Shown one piece after another: positions 1 to 7,172 of a stretch of DNA of 7,797 nt. Source of the DNA: Rickettsiales bacterium (lineage in GTDB: Bacteria; Pseudomonadota; Alphaproteobacteria; Rickettsiales; UBA1997); NCBI GenBank assembly GCA_023262945.1, contig JALQXY010000033.1:1-7797 (forward strand). Reading direction: 5' to 3'. Both the position numbers and the translations under genes were made by a program. The number at the start of each line of letters is the position of its first letter. Position 1 is the stretch's first letter. The notes below the pieces were generated by a model that was not told the origin of the DNA, did no database searches, and saw only the letters and a program-made list of their open reading frames with translations.

Positions 1-26
1 AGAATTTAAAGATTTTTGTACAACTA

Positions 27-196
27 ATACCAATTCCCATCTAAAAATGAACAATATGGCAAAATATTTTTGATATAAAAATTGTAAAAAATGAAAATCC
101 TATACCTATAGGGCTTAGGGCTTTTTGCAATTTTTAGCCAAAAAGATAAAGTCAGATTGTTTAGTTTTTATATGTTTTTTAGGTGGGAATTGGTAT
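27..196. mobile_element. MITE-like element with terminal inverted repeats
   Basis: The two ends form an inverted repeat. The left end reads ATACCAATTCCCATCTAAAA and the right end, read on the opposite strand, is the same apart from one C for T, giving about 20 paired bases. The 170-bp interior has no reading frame of useful length. The same ATACCAATTC end borders the transposase-carrying remnant at 3079-3583, so this looks like a non-autonomous derivative mobilised by that IS group. The left flank is CTAA in both elements. The right flanks differ, so a target duplication is not clear. A TA dinucleotide does abut CCAATTC at both ends if the boundary is drawn two to three bases inward. The inference of mobility rests on the shared ends only. 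Confidence 0.75.
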
Positions 197-497
197 AAAA
201 TACCTTGTTTTTAGTCGAAACTTACTCAGAAAAGGCTACTTTAACCCTTAAATAAATCTTAAATAAAAAATTAGCTTTAAAAATTCCTCAGAATTGATTT
301 ATTCTTAGAGGTCTTTACTAAACTATTATTTACGCATAGGTTAATAATTAAGCCATTATTTCATATTTTTCTTGCCAAATCAACTTCTTAAAAACAAAAT
401 AACATTACTTATCCTATTTAATGGGATTTAGCACAATATCTTTTTTATTAAAACATTCATAACCGCCAGATAATTAACTAAATTAAATTTGATTTCA
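197..497. other. Non-coding leader upstream of hslV
   Basis: About 300 bp of A+T-rich sequence between the MITE-like element and the hslV start codon. I find no credible coding frame, tRNA or strong terminator here. It presumably holds the promoter for hslV-tolB, but no -35/-10 pair stands out; TTGCCA at 372-377 with a poor -10 is the best I can offer. No Shine-Dalgarno motif is visible before the hslV ATG. Confidence 0.5.
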
Positions 498-1052
498 ATG
501 ACAGAACATAAAGATCCATCTCAATTCTATGCTACCACTATATTATCCGTCAGAAGAGGTGGTGAAGTAGCTATAGCTGGTGATGGCCAAGTTTCTTTGG
601 GTCACACAATAATGAAATCAAACGCCAAAAAAATTCGCAAAATTGGTAATGGCTCTATTATCGCTGGATTTGCTGGAGCAACAGCAGATGCCTTTACTCT
701 TTTTGAAAGATTGGAGCAAAAATTAGAACAGTATCCCGATCAATTAATGCGCTCTTGCGTTGAGTTAGCCAAAGATTGGAGAATGGATAAATATTTAAGA
801 AGATTAGAAGCCATGATGATTGTAATCGATAAAGATGTTACTCTGATCCTTACCGGCACTGGAGATGTCTTAGAGCCAGAAGATGGTATCGCTGCCATTG
901 GCTCTGGGGGCAATTATGCCCTAGCTGCTGCCAAAGCTTTGATTGACAATAAGTCACTTTCGCCAAAACAAATAGTAGAAAAATCCATGAAAATTGCTGG
1001 CGATATATGCATATATACAAATCACAATTTAATTATTGAATCTATAAAATAA
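498..1052 (+). CDS. hslV: ATP-dependent protease subunit HslV
   Basis: Proteasome-like peptidase subunit of the cytoplasmic HslUV (ClpQY) protease, which degrades proteins unfolded by the ATPase HslU. The ATG at 498 is preferred over an in-frame TTG at 489. It gives 184 residues with a 12-residue propeptide ending before the tandem Thr of TTILSVRRGGEVAIAGDGQ. Taking the first of these Thr as mature residue 1, the sequence places Asp17, Lys33 and the GSGG Ser at 124, matching the catalytic set known for this family. The length is normal. The stop codon overlaps the tolB start by one base (TAATG), so the two genes are probably co-transcribed and translationally coupled. The usual partner gene hslU is not downstream and must lie elsewhere if present. 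Confidence 0.97.
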   Translation: MTEHKDPSQFYATTILSVRRGGEVAIAGDGQVSLGHTIMKSNAKKIRKIGNGSIIAGFAGATADAFTLFERLEQKLEQYPDQLMRSCVELAKDWRMDKYLRRLEAMMIVIDKDVTLILTGTGDVLEPEDGIAAIGSGGNYALAAAKALIDNKSLSPKQIVEKSMKIAGDICIYTNHNLIIESIK

Positions 1053-2452
1053 TGAAATTTCTACGCCATTTTAAAGCAATATTAATTGTCGTTATAACTT
1101 TATTTATAGCCAACAACTCCTATGCTTTACTTAACTTAAAAGTAAATTCTGATACAGATTTACCTCGCCACAAAATTCTTTTTTTTGGATTCGATGTTGA
1201 TGAAGCTAGACTTGATCAAGATGTTAAACAGATTATGTCTATGATTATGAAAAATTTAAATAGCACTAATCTTTTTGAAATTGTTGCAGCTACTAACGCC
1301 ATGGAAGTTATGTTGCAAGATAGCTCTATCTATGTCAATATCAGCGATAATGACATGGAAGAACAAAGAAAAAATGCTAAAATCAATTCTGATTCAATAC
1401 CTAATTTTGAAAAATATAGCGAACAAAATATCAGCGCTATAATTGTTGGCGATTTTAAATATGACGAAGTTGGAAATCTTGAAGCCAAAATAAGAGCTTG
1501 GGACGTTCTTGATCAAAAACAGCTTTTTGGCAGGTTCTACAACGCCTCCGAAGATAATTATAACAAAATAGCCAATTATGTTTCTAATGAGATTTTTATC
1601 AAATTAACTGGTGAGAAAATTGGCCATTTTGATTCAAAAATTACCTATGTTGCAGAAAGTGGATCTTTAAGCAATCGCCTTAAAAGACTTGCTATCATTG
1701 ATTTTAACGGCTCTAACCAAAAGTTTCTTTCTGATGGCTCTGAATTAGTATTAACACCAACTTTTTCTAGAAACCATGATGAAATTTTTTATTTACGCTA
1801 CTTCCTAGATAAGCCGCATATTTTTAAAATTAACCTAAACAATGGCCGGTCAAATAAAGTAACTGGCTTTCGTCAAACAAATTTTTCTCCAGCTCCCCAC
1901 CCAACAGATTCAAGTAAAATATTATTATCCGCTATAGTTGATCAAAATACCGACATATACGAATATGACATGATAACCAACACCTCAACCCGTATCACCA
2001 ACGATCAGTCAATAGATACTACACCATCATATTCACCTGATGGCTCAAAAATAGTCTTCACCTCAGATCGCGATGGTAAGCAGCAAATTTATCTTATAAA
2101 TTACAACGATTACTCATTAAGGCAAATTGGCAATCCTGATAATGCATATTCCAAGCCCCAGTGGTCTCCTGACGGAAAATATATAGCCTTTACTAAATTT
2201 AAAAATAATGAATTTTACGCTGGAATTATATTGCCCGACGGCTCTAACGAAAAAATATTAGCCAAAGGTTATGTACTAGAAGGCGTTAAATGGTCTCCTA
2301 GCTCAAGATATCTAATATATTCCAAAAAAAGAGGTCCTTATGGCCCAGAATCAATTCCTCGACTATTTACAGTTGACATCATCACTGGTTTTGAGTACGA
2401 GATACCAACACCAAATGGAGAAGGAGCAATTGATCCAGATTGGGTATCATAA
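1052..2452 (+). CDS. tolB: Tol-Pal system periplasmic protein TolB
   Basis: Periplasmic component of the Tol-Pal system, which tethers the outer membrane to peptidoglycan and helps outer-membrane constriction at division; it binds Pal through its propeller. The 466-residue product starts with a typical signal peptide: basic residues 3-8, a hydrophobic core at about 10-20, and a likely cleavage after the Ala of NSYA (residue 25). Residues of about 35-190 form the N-terminal domain. The remainder is a six-bladed beta-propeller with recognisable TolB repeats such as TPSYSPDGSKIVFTSDRDG, KPQWSPDGKYIAFT and GVKWSPSSRYLIYSK. It ends in DPDWVS, as TolB proteins commonly do. It is somewhat longer than the usual about 430 residues. 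The start codon shares its A with the hslV stop. No Shine-Dalgarno is visible, so coupling to hslV translation is likely. Confidence 0.96.
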   Translation: MKFLRHFKAILIVVITLFIANNSYALLNLKVNSDTDLPRHKILFFGFDVDEARLDQDVKQIMSMIMKNLNSTNLFEIVAATNAMEVMLQDSSIYVNISDNDMEEQRKNAKINSDSIPNFEKYSEQNISAIIVGDFKYDEVGNLEAKIRAWDVLDQKQLFGRFYNASEDNYNKIANYVSNEIFIKLTGEKIGHFDSKITYVAESGSLSNRLKRLAIIDFNGSNQKFLSDGSELVLTPTFSRNHDEIFYLRYFLDKPHIFKINLNNGRSNKVTGFRQTNFSPAPHPTDSSKILLSAIVDQNTDIYEYDMITNTSTRITNDQSIDTTPSYSPDGSKIVFTSDRDGKQQIYLINYNDYSLRQIGNPDNAYSKPQWSPDGKYIAFTKFKNNEFYAGIILPDGSNEKILAKGYVLEGVKWSPSSRYLIYSKKRGPYGPESIPRLFTVDIITGFEYEIPTPNGEGAIDPDWVS

Positions 2453-2468
2453 ATAGTATCAATTAATA

Positions 2469-3068
2469 ATGACTTCAAATATTATAAATAATCTTAGTCG
2501 ATCAATCTCAAAACTACCTGGAATGGGACCAAGAGTGGCTAAGAGAATAGTACTAAACCTAGCCTGCAATAAATCAAAAACATTAGCTCCGTTAATTCAA
2601 GAATTACAAACATTATCAGATAAAGTTTTTCGTTGTAAAATTTGTGGTAATATTGATGAAGGAGAAATTTGTGAAATTTGCAATGATAATAAAAGAGAAG
2701 ATTCTATCATTTGCATCGTTGAAGAAGTTGCTGATCTATGGGCAATTGAAAGAGCTAAGAATTTTCGTGGCAAATACCATATATTAGGTGGAAATTTATC
2801 AGCAATATCAGGAAACGATATCGAGGACTTAAATATTGACAGCCTTTTAAAAAGAATAAAACAAAATAGCGAAATAAAAGAGATAATAATAGCCACCAGC
2901 GCTACAATAGACGGCCAGACCACTGCTCATTTTATTCACGAAACATTAAAAAATTTTAAAATCAAAATTACCAAATTATCTCACGGTATACCAGTTGGCA
3001 GCGAATTAGACTATCTTGACGATGGAACCATATCAATTGCTTTTAAAACAAGAAGTGAGTTTTCTTAA
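2469..3068 (+). CDS. recR: Recombination mediator RecR
   Basis: RecR acts with RecO (and RecF) to load RecA onto gapped single-stranded DNA. The product is 199 residues, the normal size. Domains in order: an N-terminal helix-hairpin-helix around LPGMGPRVAKRIV (16-28); a four-cysteine zinc finger (C56, C59, C68, C71) in the pattern CKICG...CEICND; a Toprim domain starting at ICIVEEVADLWAIER (81-95); and the conserved HGIPVGSELDYLDDGTI near the C-terminus (172-188). All key residues appear intact. It starts 16 bases after the tolB stop and probably belongs to the hslV-tolB transcript. It has no clear ribosome binding site. Its usual neighbours dnaX and the ybaB-type gene are not next to it here. 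The terminal repeat of an IS remnant begins only 10 bases past its stop. Confidence 0.97.
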   Translation: MTSNIINNLSRSISKLPGMGPRVAKRIVLNLACNKSKTLAPLIQELQTLSDKVFRCKICGNIDEGEICEICNDNKREDSIICIVEEVADLWAIERAKNFRGKYHILGGNLSAISGNDIEDLNIDSLLKRIKQNSEIKEIIIATSATIDGQTTAHFIHETLKNFKIKITKLSHGIPVGSELDYLDDGTISIAFKTRSEFS

Positions 3069-3137
3069 TCCGAATCTAATACCAATTCCCCACTATTTTT
3101 TTAGTTTTTCTTCAATTTTCCCTTGTAAAAAAGCAGC

Positions 3138-3186
3138 AATAAACTAACATAAAGCCAGTATTTATCGGGCTTTATGTTAGTTTATT
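3138..3186. repeat. Perfect 19-bp hairpin inside the IS remnant
   Basis: AATAAACTAACATAAAGCC at 3138-3156 is exactly complementary to 3168-3186, with an 11-base loop. It lies immediately before the point where transposase homology begins. It is not followed by a T-run on either strand, so a standard intrinsic terminator is not convincing. It may be an inverted duplication made when the IS was internally deleted, or a structure that blocks read-through transcription into the transposase. Confidence 0.85.
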
Positions 3187-3204
3187 AAGCCAAAAGGCAA
3201 ACCA

Positions 3205-3432
3205 ATGACCATCTGGCAGAAAAGATTTAATAAAGCCGTATCAAAAAGAAGATTTAGAGTTGAGCAGACTTTTGGAACTTTAAAAAGAAGATTTAAATTC
3301 AGCAGAGCTTCCTACAAAACCACAATCAAAGTACAAGCTCAATTTACATTAAAAGCTATTTGTTTAAATCTTTTAAAAGCAGTTAATAAAGTACATCTTA
3401 TTTTACCAGAAAAACAACTTTTAACAGGATAA
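3205..3432 (+). pseudogene. IS5-family transposase, C-terminal fragment
   Basis: A 75-codon remnant matching the end of an IS5-type DDE transposase. WQKRFNKAVSKRRFRVEQTF is followed by GTLKRRFKFSRA and a helical tail ending KAICLNLLKAVNKVH. The Glu of RVEQTFGTLK is the expected third catalytic acid, with Lys seven residues later as in the family's E-x6-K signature. Both catalytic Asp residues and the whole N-terminal half are missing, so it cannot be an active enzyme. The ATG at 3205 is only the first Met in the surviving frame. Family-like residues (KPKGKP) continue upstream to about 3187, where the hairpin begins, and a stop codon lies at 3178-3180. Confidence 0.85.
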
Positions 3433-3488
3433 TTACGTCTAAAATCCACCAAATAATCCAAGAAAAACAAAAAATACCACAAAAATAA

Positions 3489-3509
3489 CCAAAATATGAG
3501 GTATTTTGG
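3489..3509. repeat. Short perfect hairpin near the IS right end
   Basis: CCAAAATA at 3489-3496 pairs perfectly with TATTTTGG at 3502-3509 around a 5-base loop, 57 bases after the transposase stop. On the minus strand it is followed by a T-rich stretch, so it could weakly terminate transcription arriving from the minus-strand ORF at 3564-3716. The stem is all A-T apart from its two closing C-G pairs. Confidence 0.4.
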
Positions 3510-3563
3510 ACTAAAAATTAGAAGAAAATTAAGAAATTCATTTTTTTTAAAATAAAAATGGAC

Positions 3564-3716
3564 TTAGGTTGGAGAATTGGTATGATTTGCAGGGGTCTTG
3601 TTATAAGAAGAAATAATAGCTTTTAATTTGTTAGCTGTAGTTCCATGTGATCCAAGTTTATACAAAGCCTTTTTAGCCTTATCATGAGTAGATTTATTAA
3701 TAATTGTAGCAACCAT
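3564..3716 (-). pseudogene. Truncated small ORF, possible transposase N-terminus
   Basis: A 50-codon minus-strand frame starting at ATG 3714-3716 and reading MVATIINKSTHDKAKKAL, then YKLGSHGTTANKLKAIISSY. The last residues (HTNSPT and the stop) come from the terminal repeat and inner edge of the IS remnant at 3079-3583, so the original gene was cut when that element arrived. The basic, helical character and the segment TANKLKAIIS would suit the first helix of a DNA-binding domain, as at the N-terminus of some transposases, but I do not recognise the family with certainty. About 75 bases upstream of its start lies a terminal-repeat-like sequence (3791-3807), which supports the idea that it belonged to a second insertion sequence. 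Confidence 0.5.
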
Positions 3717-3781
3717 AGTTAATTGATTAAATTGAAATAATCATAATCTTAAACTTTCTTTGGAAGTTTGCAATAGTTAAT

Positions 3782-3839
3782 ATAGTATTATAGATGGGAA
3801 ATAGTATAATACCACTTAATTTGTGGAAATAGTATTATA
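3782..3839. repeat. Three short A+T repeats with IS-end-like sequence
   Basis: ATAGTATTATA occurs at 3782-3792 and 3829-3839, with a one-base variant at 3801-3811. Read on the minus strand, 3791-3807 is ATACTATTTCCCATCTA, which matches the left end of the MITE-like element (27-43) at 15 of 17 positions. 3825-3835 repeats the ATACTATTTCC part. These look like terminal repeats of a related but diverged insertion sequence, oriented so that the truncated ORF at 3564-3716 would lie inside it. The region is also the 3' flank of the glycosyltransferase gene. Confidence 0.55.
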
Positions 3840-3857
3840 AAGTTAAATTGAATACCT

Positions 3858-4859
3858 CTACACATTTCCTAAGTAAGATTTTATTAACCTTCCGACAGGA
3901 AGTCTTTTTTTAACAAATTTAATATTATTACTTGCTGATGTAGAAAATGACTTTTCTTGGGTAATTTTAATAAAATTATCCAACATTAACCAATAATTAT
4001 CGACAGCTTTAAAATATTTTTTTTGTGCAATTGGAATATTTTTTGTAGCATTTATTATATCTTCTTTATTAAAATTATAAACACATCCCTCATTTCCGAG
4101 CTCAAAAGATGCTAATGCATTTTGTTTAAAAAATTTATTTTTTATAAACACAACTGGGCAGCCACATAACAATGCTTCTGTTGCAAGAGAGGTATCTTCA
4201 TAACTATAAAATATTTCTGATTTACGAAATAAATCTGCTATTTGTTTTGGAGTTTGAGAATCAGGTAATCCCCTAGTAATTTCAATAGAATTATTGGTGA
4301 TTTCAAATAACTTTCCATTATGATGATTTTGATATTTGCTTGCATAAAAACAGCTACCACTTCTTTTGATTTTACTATTTTTATCTTCGTAAAAAATATT
4401 AGTATCGCACACTGGCATAAACAACACTTCTGAATCAGTATTTTTCAGTGAATTTTTTATTTTTTGTGAATAAGAAAATATAATATCATCTTTATCAAAT
4501 TCATCCTCTATAATGCCACTCGATAAACCTGGATAATTTAACAAATATCTCACAACACAATTAGAATTTATAGGGTTACTCTTGATTCCTTCGGAATATA
4601 TTACAATTGGATTTTTATTTGTTGATTTATGATATTTAATTATTTCTTCGCTAATAACTGGAGTAATATAGTTAGGGTTAATATAACTTTTTTTCTTTTT
4701 GAGACTGTAATAATCATAGATAAAGGCTGGATAACCATTTTTATTTAAATGATGACACAATAAATGCATTACTTTATCTCCAGCAGATTGATGGTTATAT
4801 GGGGGATGCACAATGTAATATGGATTTAATTCTTCTTTTTTAGGAATTATATTTTTCAT
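3858..4859 (-). CDS. Glycosyltransferase, GT-B-like
   Basis: Predicted sugar transferase for a surface polysaccharide, 333 residues. The N-terminus has the pattern YYIVHPPYNHQSAGDKVMHL followed by LCHHLNKNGYPAFIYDYY, typical of a group of surface-glycan glycosyltransferases with a GT-B-type first Rossmann domain. In the second domain SYEDTSLATEALLCGCPVVF (219-238) fits the nucleotide-sugar-binding E-rich motif of GT-B enzymes. The C-terminal about 25 residues are basic (KKRLPVGRLIKSYL), which could help membrane association. Donor and acceptor cannot be read from the sequence. The start ATG lies inside the end of the epimerase gene (20-base overlap), so the two are co-transcribed. No clear Shine-Dalgarno is visible. 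It is the last gene of the minus-strand cluster. Confidence 0.8.
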   Translation of the reverse strand: MKNIIPKKEELNPYYIVHPPYNHQSAGDKVMHLLCHHLNKNGYPAFIYDYYSLKKKKSYINPNYITPVISEEIIKYHKSTNKNPIVIYSEGIKSNPINSNCVVRYLLNYPGLSSGIIEDEFDKDDIIFSYSQKIKNSLKNTDSEVLFMPVCDTNIFYEDKNSKIKRSGSCFYASKYQNHHNGKLFEITNNSIEITRGLPDSQTPKQIADLFRKSEIFYSYEDTSLATEALLCGCPVVFIKNKFFKQNALASFELGNEGCVYNFNKEDIINATKNIPIAQKKYFKAVDNYWLMLDNFIKITQEKSFSTSASNNIKFVKKRLPVGRLIKSYLGNV

Positions 4860-5757
4860 TTTTTAAATAATTAAATGTATCAAGAATAATTTTCTCATAT
4901 GAGCTAATATTGATATTATATTTTTCGCATATCTGATTTTGTACCTCACTATCGCCAAGATATTTATCTGCATTATCATTAGTAATCTCACTTATTACGC
5001 TTCCTTTTATGTTTACAATTTTAATTATCATTTTAGATAGCTCAAGCAGATCTAGATCTATTTTATTCTTGGTATCAAAGGTTATTTTTTTAGAGGAATT
5101 TTTTTTGTCTAATAACCATGAAAAGCATATTTTAAATATATCTTCAACATGAATATAAGATCTAATAACAGGATGATTTGCCTTAATAACTATTTTTTGT
5201 GTGCTTAATAATTGAACAATAAAGTCACTAATAGCATAAAGATTATGTTTGTTAATAAAAGAGCCACCAATATTAAAAATTCTTGGTATTATAATATTGG
5301 CATCAATTTCTTTTGCTAAATTAGAGAAAAATTTTTCATCTTCTAATTTAAGTTTTCCATATAAATTATTCTTTTTATAAACAGCTCCTGAAGAGCTAAG
5401 AAGAATGGATTTAGGCTTTGACTGTAAGATAATATTTTTTACATTATCTGTTATTATTGAGTTTTTTGTAATATAGTCTTCATCACTCATTAATTTTACT
5501 TTATCCATTGTCAAAAAGGCAAAATGACATAGAATATAGTTTCCTGAATATTTAATATTATCTTGATATTGATAAGTTTTTAATTCAAAGTCATTTTCTA
5601 GAACAACAGAAGGAGATGAGGAGCTAAAAGCAATTACTGTGCTTTGCAAATTTGAACCAAAATGCTCATATAATTTATGAATTAACGCTCTTCCTATCCA
5701 ACCATTTACTCCTGTTATAATAAATTTATAATTTAAAATACTATCATTATCTAACAT
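4840..5757 (-). CDS. NAD-dependent sugar epimerase/dehydratase
   Basis: Extended short-chain dehydrogenase family enzyme acting on a nucleotide sugar, probably supplying or modifying a sugar for the neighbouring transferases. I place the start at ATG 5755-5757 (305 residues); an in-frame TTG at 5812-5814 would add 19 lysine-rich residues and a 68-base overlap with the upstream gene. Numbering from the ATG: the dinucleotide-binding motif ITGVNGWIGRAL lies at 14-25, the catalytic Ser stretch LLSSSGAVY at 119-127, and the catalytic YxxxK (YGKLK) at 133-137. IRSYIHVEDI, around residue 200, is the conserved substrate-domain motif. All expected catalytic residues are present. The start overlaps the pyruvyl transferase gene by 11 bases and the end overlaps the glycosyltransferase. 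The exact substrate is unknown. Confidence 0.87.
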   Translation of the reverse strand: MLDNDSILNYKFIITGVNGWIGRALIHKLYEHFGSNLQSTVIAFSSSSPSVVLENDFELKTYQYQDNIKYSGNYILCHFAFLTMDKVKLMSDEDYITKNSIITDNVKNIILQSKPKSILLSSSGAVYKKNNLYGKLKLEDEKFFSNLAKEIDANIIIPRIFNIGGSFINKHNLYAISDFIVQLLSTQKIVIKANHPVIRSYIHVEDIFKICFSWLLDKKNSSKKITFDTKNKIDLDLLELSKMIIKIVNIKGSVISEITNDNADKYLGDSEVQNQICEKYNINISSYEKIILDTFNYLKNEKYNS

Positions 5758-7126
5758 TTGAAATATCGATAAAATATTTTCTAATATCTTTTCTTTTTTC
5801 TTTATTAAAAACAAAAGATGCTACAAATCTGCCTAAAAATTTATTTAACTTTAAGATACCTTCATTTCTTAAAGTTTTTCTATATTTTTTTATTGGCACA
5901 AAACAACATAATATTTTAACAAATTTATGTTCAATCTTAAAAATTTGATGTTTTTTTATCACATTATTTGTAGTTTTTTCATAAATTAGATCAACCAATA
6001 AATCATACCTTTTACTATAAGAGTTACATATATTTAGATGTGTATTATCTAGTTTTTTATTATCTTGAGGCTTTTTATAAAATTCTTTATTTATTTTTAA
6101 CCCATTTGATTCAATCCATTTAGAAAAATTATTAAATAACTTATTATATTCTTTGTTTATTTTATTAACATCTATATTTTGATAAATTTCAAATATATCA
6201 TCCTCGTAATCTAGATCAATATTTGTTATCTTGAATAAATCACACATTTCTTTAGATCTAAAGTCTTGATTTGTTACTATTGGAACTATTCCTGAGTTAA
6301 TGGCCATAATAGACCCATGCATTCTAGAACCTATGTAAAAAGAAAAATTTTTATCTTTAATAAACGACTTCCATTGATCCATATTAACAAAGAAATGAAT
6401 CTGTTTTTTTAAATAAAGTTTTAAGAGTTCTTTATCGTATGATTTATAGTGACAACCTTCTAAATCAAAATCTTTTATAGAATCACCCATTAATAATTTA
6501 ATATATTTTTCTTCATCTTGCAATATTAAATGACTTTCATAATCATTAACATATCTGTTGTTTACAAATCCACCAATAAGAAGCTTTTTATTTTTATGAT
6601 ATGATTTGATAACTTTTCTACTTGGGCCTGCTTCAAAATAAGAAGGACAACCAGTTACAGTAGAGTTTTTAATTCCTATTTTCTCTAGAATTTCTTGGGT
6701 ATAATACCCCCTTACTCCAAAAGATTCAGTCTTATGTGATACAATTTGAAGAAATTTTATTAGTGATTTCTTTAGATTTTTTATATTAAGCTTTGTTCCA
6801 AAACTATTAGATCCTAGAGAAAAACATACTATAGGAAGTTTTATTTTTTCAAAAAACTTTATAGCCTCTTCATAAATATCATGTTTATAATAAGAGTCAT
6901 TAATTCGTAAATTATCTTGTAATATTAAAATTACTTTATCATAAGATTTATTTATTTCCTCAACTGTAGTTTTATTATACTTTGTTAGCCACATATTTTT
7001 TATATCATCAATATCAACAAATTCTCCATAAATCATTTTTATTACTGAATATGTAATATATGAGTTTCCACTATTACCAGCAATATTTTGCATTACATTT
7101 TGAGTGCTGAGATGATCTTTTGGCAA
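5747..7126 (-). CDS. Polysaccharide pyruvyl transferase family protein
   Basis: Member of the family that adds pyruvyl ketals to surface glycans, or of its relatives with other transfer roles. The frame gives 459 residues from a TTG at 7124-7126; the first ATG is at 7091-7093 (residue 12), and either could be the true start since no ribosome site distinguishes them. Family landmarks are the N-terminal NIAGNSGNSYITYSVIKMIY, the strand-loop IVCFSLGSNSFG (99-110), ESFGVRGYYTQEILEKIGI (134-152) with the following TGCPSYF, and FYIGSRMHGSIMAINSGIVP (263-282), whose RMHG is the most conserved patch. Residues of about 330-459 are an extra Lys/Asn-rich tail, including CCFVPIKKYRKTLRN, a kind of basic tail also seen on other capsule-cluster transferases. 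It follows the aminotransferase stop by 46 bases. Confidence 0.85.
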   Translation of the reverse strand: MPKDHLSTQNVMQNIAGNSGNSYITYSVIKMIYGEFVDIDDIKNMWLTKYNKTTVEEINKSYDKVILILQDNLRINDSYYKHDIYEEAIKFFEKIKLPIVCFSLGSNSFGTKLNIKNLKKSLIKFLQIVSHKTESFGVRGYYTQEILEKIGIKNSTVTGCPSYFEAGPSRKVIKSYHKNKKLLIGGFVNNRYVNDYESHLILQDEEKYIKLLMGDSIKDFDLEGCHYKSYDKELLKLYLKKQIHFFVNMDQWKSFIKDKNFSFYIGSRMHGSIMAINSGIVPIVTNQDFRSKEMCDLFKITNIDLDYEDDIFEIYQNIDVNKINKEYNKLFNNFSKWIESNGLKINKEFYKKPQDNKKLDNTHLNICNSYSKRYDLLVDLIYEKTTNNVIKKHQIFKIEHKFVKILCCFVPIKKYRKTLRNEGILKLNKFLGRFVASFVFNKEKRKDIRKYFIDISNVR

Positions 7127-7172
7127 AAAAATATACTATTGATAAAAAATAATTTCTCCATTTTAATTTATT

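Larger units (their letters stand above)
3079..3583. mobile_element. Internally deleted IS5-type insertion sequence remnant
   Basis: The boundaries are inverted repeats: ATACCAATTCCCCA at the left and, on the opposite strand, ATACCAATTCTCCA at the right (one mismatch in 14). Inside is a + strand reading frame for only the C-terminal end of a DDE transposase. The element is 505 bp, whereas intact IS5-family elements are usually about 800-1200 bp, so the 5' part of the transposase gene has been lost. A perfect 19-bp hairpin occupies the position of the missing coding sequence. The left flank reads CTAA, as in the MITE-like element at 27-196; the right flank is GATT, so a target-site duplication is not evident. 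Family placement comes from the transposase fragment. Confidence 0.8.

Noticed and set aside
240..310. Inverted AATAAATC/GATTTATT pair in the hslV leader
   Set aside because: An 8-bp A+T-rich stem with a nearly 40-base loop is expected by chance in sequence this rich in A and T.
489..497. TTG start nine bases upstream of the hslV ATG
   Set aside because: The ATG at 498 gives a normal short propeptide before the catalytic Thr, and nothing supports use of the TTG.
2597..2923. 108-codon minus-strand reading frame
   Set aside because: It lies wholly inside recR on the opposite strand, has no recognisable domain, and recR is clearly the real gene.
3751..3769. Hairpin as a terminator for the glycosyltransferase gene
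   Set aside because: The stem is 8 pairs including a G-U with a 3-base loop, and no T-run follows on the minus strand.
5758..5814. N-terminal extension of the epimerase from a TTG start
   Set aside because: The 19 added residues are a lysine-rich reading of DNA that encodes the C-terminus of the upstream gene; the ATG at 5757 begins just before the Rossmann motif as expected.
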